Assembly: GCA_030272155.1 (NCBI GenBank)
Contig: CP126199.1
Coordinates: 434,001-498,000, forward strand
Source: Tetradesmus obliquus
Taxonomy: Eukaryota; Chlorophyta; Chlorophyceae; Sphaeropleales; Scenedesmaceae
Direction: 5' to 3'
DNA: 64,000 bases
Every line of letters begins with the position of its first letter. The stretch's first letter is position 1. The notes under the pieces are model-generated. The model saw nothing but the letters and a program-made list of their open reading frames with translations. It was not told the origin of the DNA and ran no database searches. Positions 58,001 to 64,000 of this stretch are shown here, one piece after another. The position numbers and the translations under genes are program-made.

Positions 58001-58642
58001 GCTGGCGACCTGGTGCAATGGCATGGTCGAGTACAGCACTGCAAACCGTCCTGCAACAATCCTGCAAGCTGTTGCAGCTGATGCCTGGGTACATAGATAG
58101 CGCCCCGCAGGCACACGGCAGCCAGACATGGCGCAGCCCATCTGTATATTTCTGCCTCCCTCTCTGGCACCTATAGCAGCGCTGTGGTGCCTCACCTTCC
58201 TGCCGCCACTGCTGATCAACATCACCGGCAAATGGCCTTCCACTTCCGTTACATAGCAAGGTAGCGGCCAGTCCGCCTGCTGGTCTACCTGCTGCTGTTG
58301 CTGCTGTTCCTTGTGCTGAGGAGGAGAGCTGCCTGGTTGACTGCAGCCCTGCTGCTGACAGACATCTGCTGTGCCAGTGCTGTGTGCTGCTGTTTCAGCT
58401 GCTGCGACTGCTGTGACAGCATCTGCAGCAGCAGTCGGAGCTGTTGCAACATTTGGCTGTCCAGCTATTCTACTCTTTGCAAGCTCTGCCAGCAGCAGTT
58501 TCTCGCGCAGGCGGAACACCTCTATCCTGGCAAACGCTGCTGCCAAGGACTCTTGTGTGTCTTCCAGCTGTGCCTGCAACTGCTGAAAGTCACCAGCAGG
58601 CACCACATTCGCCACTGTAGCGTGTTTGGGAGGCTGGTACAT
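55056..58642 (-). CDS. TLDc-domain protein (OXR1/NCOA7-like), 6 exons, 664 aa
   Basis: Exons (minus): 58642-58196, 57878-57831, 57516-57436, 57139-55925, 55516-55409, 55151-55056. Total 1995 nt with matching phases. TLDc proteins protect against oxidative stress and several bind the V-ATPase. The C-terminal TLDc is complete: ALPPRYQARGWSLLYSTSRH; GISLQTLYRRC; SVLLVRDAGGYVFGAFCTEA; FFGTGEMFVFQL; then DFFMYAQQEAMAVGGLGAFA with IWLDAELL; and SCGTFGSPCLAS ending VAAVELWGLQ. Ahead of it lie an N-terminal coiled coil (QLQAQLEDTQESLAAAFARI), a possible small beta-rich GRAM-like module (GHLPVMLISSGGRK, SVVITADYVDFVEVRARIK), and about 300 residues of Ser/Gln-rich linker. The acceptor of the large exon at 57139 was chosen because the frame is closed by TAA slightly upstream and the phase fits. 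The start at 58642 is the first ATG of the coiled-coil exon. Confidence 0.9.
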
Positions 58643-59897
58643 TGTTTAGGCGTGTCAGACGGCCCTGCAAGAAAGGAGGCACGTGGTGTTGTGAAGATAT
58701 GCTGAGCACTGGACACACTGCGTCCTGCTGGTCAACCAGGGGCTGGATGAAGCTGGATGCCCGTGAAAAACGCGTAAAACTGTTACCTTGCAAGCTTTTC
58801 ACCTGCTGTCCTTTCCCTTGGCTGTCTGCAGGCCCGAGAGGAAGCCCAGAGCTAGTGCTGCGACTGCGTCGCTCTGATTTATACGCCGCACGATTAACAG
58901 CTGAATGCTAGTCACCATTAACCACTTGGGAGCGCTTTTAAGGCGATTCAGAAGGAGAGTCATAGCAGCCAGCGACACCTGGCAGTACCCAGAGCATCCT
59001 TGATATGGCAAAGTGTTGCTGGATAAGTGTACACCACAGCAAACGTCTGTGCCCAGTGATATGCTGCCTTCTGGCACCTGAAACAGCCACACGGTGCTTC
59101 AGCTATGACAGGAGGCTTGCACTGCTGTGTCCACATGTGTGACATGTCATGTCACATGCGGTTCACATGCACCCGGTCAACCTGCACTGGCATGGTCAAC
59201 CTTGCGACTGCTGCTTAGCCAAGTAGCCTCTGCTTGCACCTAGTATATGCAGCCTGTGAAATACGAGTTGTTTTGAAGTCAAGGCATCGCAAGGTTGAGA
59301 TGCTGTTCAATCAGCAACCCTTCATGGCAACCCTTTGTTCAGGAATCACTATATAGCATTTTTTTGCAAGCATCATCACATCAGCGCAACAGCAGCAGGT
59401 TAGTGAAAGCGCAAGCCAACCATTCCAGGGAAGCGGAAACGCAGAGTTTTGTGTGGGTCCTTGAGCATGCAACTCTGCTTGCTAAGGTAGTTCCAGTCTG
59501 CAATCGCAGCTGCTGCTGCCTCACAGTAATCGACTATGCATTCAGCTGTGAGGGCAAACAAGCACGCCATGTATGAGCTGGCAATCAATTGCATGTGGTG
59601 AAGCAAGAAGTTGAGGCACTGCTGCAGCTAACCACTGCATGTGTAGTCACAGCTGCCATGCTGTCACAGGCACTGGCACGGTGCCGCACTGGCAAAGCAA
59701 AAATGACCACAGCACTAAATTCGTTCTTATACAGCACACTGTGCTGGCAGCAGGTGAACGTGCAGGAGTTGTATTGCAATTGGCTTTCCATACAGGTTGG
59801 TGGTGTTGAAAAACACCAGTTTGGGTTGTGCTTGTACAGCAACAGTACACCAGCAAGGTGTACAGCTGCTGCTCAGGCTGCTGCCAGGCCAGCAAGC
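58643..59897. other. intergenic, no further gene recognised
   Basis: This holds the 5' flank of the TLDc gene and the 3' end of the H3 gene, including its stem-loop at 59802-59817. No other exon is supported. Confidence 0.5.
59802..59817 (-). terminator. histone H3 3' stem-loop with downstream purine element
   Basis: The inverted repeat GGTGTTxxxxAACACC (plus strand GGTGTTGAAAAACACC) lies 80 nt past the H3 stop. In sense it is followed after exactly 11 nt by TGGAAAGC (complement at 59783-59790). This is the processing signal of replication-dependent histone mRNAs. Confidence 0.9.
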
Positions 59898-60880
<983 letters not shown>

Positions 60881-60990
60881 GCAGCTTGGCTACCCCTGCC
60901 AGGTGCTGAGCAGCAGCTGGATGTGCTTGTGCTGCTGCTTGCTGTTTTCCAGCAGCGCAGTGCAGCCAGCTGGCTCAACCAAACCAAAAT

Positions 60991-61006
60991 GGTGTTTCTC
61001 AACACC
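60991..61006 (+). terminator. histone H4 3' stem-loop with downstream purine element
   Basis: GGTGTTTCTCAACACC forms a 6-bp stem with a 4-nt loop, followed after 11 nt by TGGAAAGC at 61018-61025. Confidence 0.9.
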
Positions 61007-61025
61007 ACCATTCTCAATGGAAAGC

Positions 61026-61700
61026 ACTTTGCCCTACTGCACATGTGTATGTCCGAGATTTGGAAAAGAAACATCTTGCATGTAGGAGTACCTACGGCAT
61101 GTGTGCATGGTGTGATGCATGGTGTATGAAATCAGTGAAGTGAAGAAACACAGCTTACACTGAAGTCACCTTGTTGCTTTCTATCAGTTGTGCTGCATCA
61201 ACACAGTCCCATTGTTCTGACACAATGCCAACATGATTACATCAGCCACTCTAACAAGAACATCGGCCTCCGGAGTATGATGGCTGTAATTTGTGGCTGT
61301 GATCCGTGCATGCATCAGCTGGCTTGACTGGGCAGCAAGCAGATGCCAGAGTACTAGATTAGGCAGCGACACTGTCGCAAATGATTAGCTTGTTTGCAAA
61401 GAACAGCGGCTCTCTGGGCTGGCGCCTGAGGCAGATTTTAGTCAAACTGGTCACAAGAAAAAACACTAGCATGCAGAACATCTTGCAGCCTCATCAAGCC
61501 AAAGCTGTAGCATTGTGTGGCCTTATAAAGCCACAGCTGTAGCATTGTGAAGCTGAAGTGTGAACAGTACATACATGTACATGTACATACATTGTATGCT
61601 GATTCACAGCTGCTGTCAATCAGACAAGGTTGATGCAGTCTTACCAAATCGAGCTTGCAGGTAAGTGGCATTGAGGCGGCAAGCTGCACACTCACAGCAG
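61026..61700. other. between H4 and H2A 3' ends, no gene recognised
   Basis: This is a convergent intergenic spacer. A short palindromic TACATGTACATGTACATAC-like patch lies near 61568-61590. No coding evidence was seen. Confidence 0.5.
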
Positions 61701-61737
61701 TGCTGGTGTCTACTGCGGCTGAACATCTGCTGCCAGC
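61701..61737 (-). repeat. inverted repeat arm in the H2A 3' flank
   Basis: The reverse complement of this 37-bp segment matches 63451-63487 at 34 of 37 positions (GCTGGCAGCAGATGTTC core). It lies 330 bp past the H2A stop; the partner lies 340 bp past the H2B stop. Confidence 0.85.
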
Positions 61738-61758
61738 TTGCAGTTGAGAAACAGGTTG

Positions 61759-61800
61759 GGTGATGAGAAACACCAGTTTGTTGTTGCACTGAGGCAGGTG
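61759..61800 (-). repeat. orphan histone-type stem-loop and 36-bp direct repeat of the H2A 3' end
   Basis: Positions 61765-61800 are identical to 61999-62034, the start of the H2A 3' UTR including one half of its stem-loop. The other half here reads GGTGAT instead of GGTGTT, giving a one-mismatch stem. No histone frame accompanies it. Confidence 0.85.
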
Positions 61801-61992
61801 ACCAGGGCTGGTGGGAATGCATTAAAAGAAGGGTGTCTCAACCTGTGACTTCAAGTGACATCCATAGCACTGACCAACAGATTATGCAGTCGGGCTGTAA
61901 CCCTTTGCATGTATGCATTCCGATGTTCAAAAGCAAAAGAAGAAGCACCCAGCAAACAATTCAGGCAGTCACGGCTTTCCAGTCAAGTTGGT

Positions 61993-62008
61993 GGTGTTGA
62001 GAAACACC
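61993..62008 (-). terminator. histone H2A 3' stem-loop with downstream purine element
   Basis: Plus strand GGTGTTGAGAAACACC forms the conserved stem. In sense, TGGAAAGC follows after exactly 11 nt (complement at 61974-61981). Confidence 0.9.
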
Positions 62009-62066
62009 AGTTTGTTGTTGCACTGAGGCAGGTGCGCCTCAGGCTGGGTCAGCAGCAGGTGGCTGC

Positions 62067-62456
62067 TTACTCAGCTGCAGCCTCGCCCTTCTTGGACTTC
62101 TTGGGCAGCAGGTGGGTGTGGATGTTGGGCAGCACACCACCGCTGGCAATGGTCACAGTGCCCAGCAGCTTGCTCAGCTCCTCATCGTTGCGGATGGCGA
62201 GCTGGATGTGGCGGGGGATGATGCGGTTCTTCTTGTTGTCGCGGGCAGCGTTGCCTGCCAGCTCCAGCACCTCAGCTGCCAGGTACTCCAGCACGGCTGC
62301 CAGGTACACGGGTGCACCAGCACCGATGCGCTCGGCATACCTGCCCTTCTTCAGGTAGCGGGCCAGACGACCCACGGGGAACTGCAGGCCGGCCTTGGAG
62401 CTGCGAGACACAGCCTTGCCCTTGGCCTTGCCTGCTGCCTTGCCACGTCCAGACAT
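62067..62456 (-). CDS. H2A: histone H2A
   Basis: This is a complete, intronless 129-aa H2[41 protein letters not shown], acidic patch [16 protein letters not shown] terminus [11 protein letters not shown]. The tail lacks an SQ[DE]-hydrophobic motif, so it is a canonical H2A rather than H2A.X. It is divergent from H2B with 289 bp between start codons. Confidence 0.98.
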   Translation of the reverse strand: MSGRGKAAGKAKGKAVSRSSKAGLQFPVGRLARYLKKGRYAERIGAGAPVYLAAVLEYLAAEVLELAGNAARDNKKNRIIPRHIQLAIRNDEELSKLLGTVTIASGGVLPNIHTHLLPKKSKKGEAAAE

Positions 62457-62745
62457 GACTGCTGTTGTTGTTTGGAGAAGAAAAGGAGTGCTTGAGAGTG
62501 GTTGATTGGCTTCGTTGCACGCTGAGGGTTATATACGCAGCAGCAATCGCTGGCAGTCGAGCGGGCGCTTTTGGTGAATCGACCTCAGCTCTGAGCTCGA
62601 CCGATGAGTTGAGTGCGACCGACTCTTGCCTCGCCTCCGCAGCTCGTGCAGCCATATAAAACGCAAAGCTGTTGTTGAGAAACACACAACACGCTTTGCT
62701 CTCCACACATATTCTCTGACCTCGAGTCAACAACCGCAGTTCGAA
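62457..62745. promoter_or_regulatory. divergent H2A/H2B promoter
   Basis: A TATAAAA box at 62655-62661 lies 84 bp before the H2B ATG. A TATATAA box on the minus strand (62529-62535) lies 73 bp before the H2A ATG. TGAGTTGAGTG at 62605-62615 and GCCTCGC at 62628-62634 recur from the H3/H4 promoter. Confidence 0.75.
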
Positions 62746-63111
62746 ATGGCACCCAAGGCAGCAGAGAAGGCTCCGGCCAAGGCCCCAGCCAAAAAGACCA
62801 CCGACGGCAAGGCCAAGAAGAAGAAGATCAGCAAGGCTGAGACCTACAAAATCTACATCTACAAGGTGCTGAAGCAGGTGCACCCCGACACCGGTATCTC
62901 CTCCAAGGCCATGTCCATCATGAACTCCTTCATCAACGACATCTTCGAGAAGATCGCCGGTGAGGCCAGCAGGCTGGCTCGCTACAACAAGAAGCCCACC
63001 ATCACCTCCCGCGAGATTCAGACTGCCGTGCGCCTCATCCTGCCCGGCGAGCTGGCCAAGCACGCCGTGTCTGAGGGCACCAAGGCCGTGACCAAATTCA
63101 CCTCCGCCTAA
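62746..63111 (+). CDS. H2B: histone H2B
   Basis: This is a complete, intronless 121-aa H2[21 protein letters not shown], then [40 protein letters not shown], and C terminus [15 protein letters not shown] with the ubiquitinatable Lys region. The ATG at 62746 is preceded by a TATA box; the frame is open further upstream only by chance. The 3' stem-loop lies 75 nt after the stop. Confidence 0.98.
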   Translation: MAPKAAEKAPAKAPAKKTTDGKAKKKKISKAETYKIYIYKVLKQVHPDTGISSKAMSIMNSFINDIFEKIAGEASRLARYNKKPTITSREIQTAVRLILPGELAKHAVSEGTKAVTKFTSA

Positions 63112-63185
63112 GCAGGTGGCTGGCTGTGGCCAGGCAGGCCATGCCAGGCAGCTGCCTGCTGGCCTTGCTCAACAACCTCCAAACT

Positions 63186-63201
63186 GGTGTTTCTCGACAC
63201 C
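63186..63201 (+). terminator. histone H2B 3' stem-loop with downstream purine element
   Basis: GGTGTTTCTCGACACC forms the stem, with one G replacing A on the 3' side (a G-T pair). It is followed after 11 nt by TGGAAAGC at 63213-63220. Confidence 0.9.
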
Positions 63202-63220
63202 ACCACTGAACCTGGAAAGC

Positions 63221-64000
63221 CTTCTGTGATCGCAAATGGTTGTGCAGCAGTGTGCATCCTGCAGCAATTGTGCAGTGAACATTATGCAGCAGCACTGCCA
63301 GTTCACAACAGCAACGCTGTTGATGCATACCACTGGTTGCTGCTGAGCAAATGCAGTGGCAGCAACTGGAGTTGGGGAGCAGCGTGTTCCATGATTATGA
63401 AGTGCAACCAGGCAACAATGCAACCACGATGATGGTTTGTACGCTTGCTGGCTGGCAGCAGATGTTCGGCTGCAGTAGGCACCAGCACAGTGCTGGTGAT
63501 CATGATGTTCTGCAGGCTGCAGACACATCATTTCATAACTTGGTGGACACATGTTTCGGCCACCTAGGTATGTCAACATATGCTCAAGTGCAGAGCGGCG
63601 GGCAACGCAGTTACATGCATATCGAAAACTTACGTAATTCCTATGTCTACAGTGTGACATCCAAACTTGTTGAAGCCTGTCAACAAGGTGACTCTGTCAA
63701 ATGAAGTGTGGCCCACACGTGACGATCACCAGCTGTGCTCTCAGAGTCAGGAGGTTGTTGACAACACTGCAGATAGACACCAGTATACATGCTAAACTGC
63801 TGTCTGAATCCACTCTGTACGTGCTGCTTCTACCACATGTTACGTAGCATGCTGCACACACTTCAAAAAACCAATGTTGTCTTCCTTCACCTGTTCTGTC
63901 CATGTCCAGGACACGTACGACACACGATTCCTGACCTCTGTTGGCTGACAAACCAAGGACTCCTGCGTTCGGACCCCTCCGCATCCTTGCAGGCGCCCCC
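63221..64000. other. right edge, no gene recognised
   Basis: The H2B 3' flank contains the second arm of the 37-bp inverted repeat at 63451-63487. From about 63700 to the edge nothing recognisable was seen. Confidence 0.5.

Overview
This window is nuclear DNA of a green alga, most likely a core chlorophyte (Chlorophyceae-like). The evidence is: intron-dense genes with GTGCG/GTGAG donors and CTGCAG acceptors; very many CAG/CTG triplet tracts encoding Ser, Gln and Ala runs; divergently paired histone genes with 3' stem-loops of the Chlamydomonas/Volvox type; and two proteins otherwise typical of ciliated eukaryotes. No rRNA, tRNA, intact transposon, CRISPR array or virus was recognised. The exon models below were built by hand from splice motifs. 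Except for the phosphatidylserine decarboxylase, exon phases join and total lengths divide by three.

Layout. 559-~3000 (-): type II phosphatidylserine decarboxylase, with an apparent one-base frameshift and an unresolved 5' end. 4681-4962 (-): small MYCBP/AMY-1-like protein (FAP174-like). 5465-12650 (+): ABC1/UbiB-family atypical kinase, 13 exons, 716 aa, with a LysM domain and a Ser-rich linker inserted inside the kinase N-lobe. 14051-19863 (+): 1271-aa secreted, Cys-rich, N-glycosylatable protein with four repeats and no recognised family. 21716-28287 (-): 1726-aa protein with a degenerate, P-loop-less kinesin-like motor and a low-complexity/coiled-coil tail. 28619-30655 (+): ARL13-type ciliary GTPase with a C-terminal RVxP motif, divergent from the pseudo-kinesin. 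31966-36762 (+): about 1.6-kresidue Gln/Ala-rich protein. 41288-44911 (+): F-box/LRR protein. 49780-53048 (-): VTT-domain (TVP38/TMEM64-like) membrane protein. 55056-58642 (-): TLDc-domain (OXR1/NCOA7-like) protein. 59898-63111: histone cluster in two divergent pairs, H3(-)/H4(+) and H2A(-)/H2B(+). Gaps of 1-5 kb between genes hold no gene I can support.

The most unusual content is structural. (1) Several genes carry extra, partly decayed copies of exon edges with their splice site inside the neighbouring intron, as if tandem duplications repeatedly spanned exon/intron junctions. (2) Long sense-strand CTG tracts sit directly before 3' splice sites, while sense CAG tracts sit in exons. (3) A LysM module is embedded in an ABC1 kinase. 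(4) A motor-dead kinesin-like gene shares a short promoter with ARL13. (5) All four histone genes share a 3' stem-loop followed, exactly 11 nt later, by TGGAAAGC.
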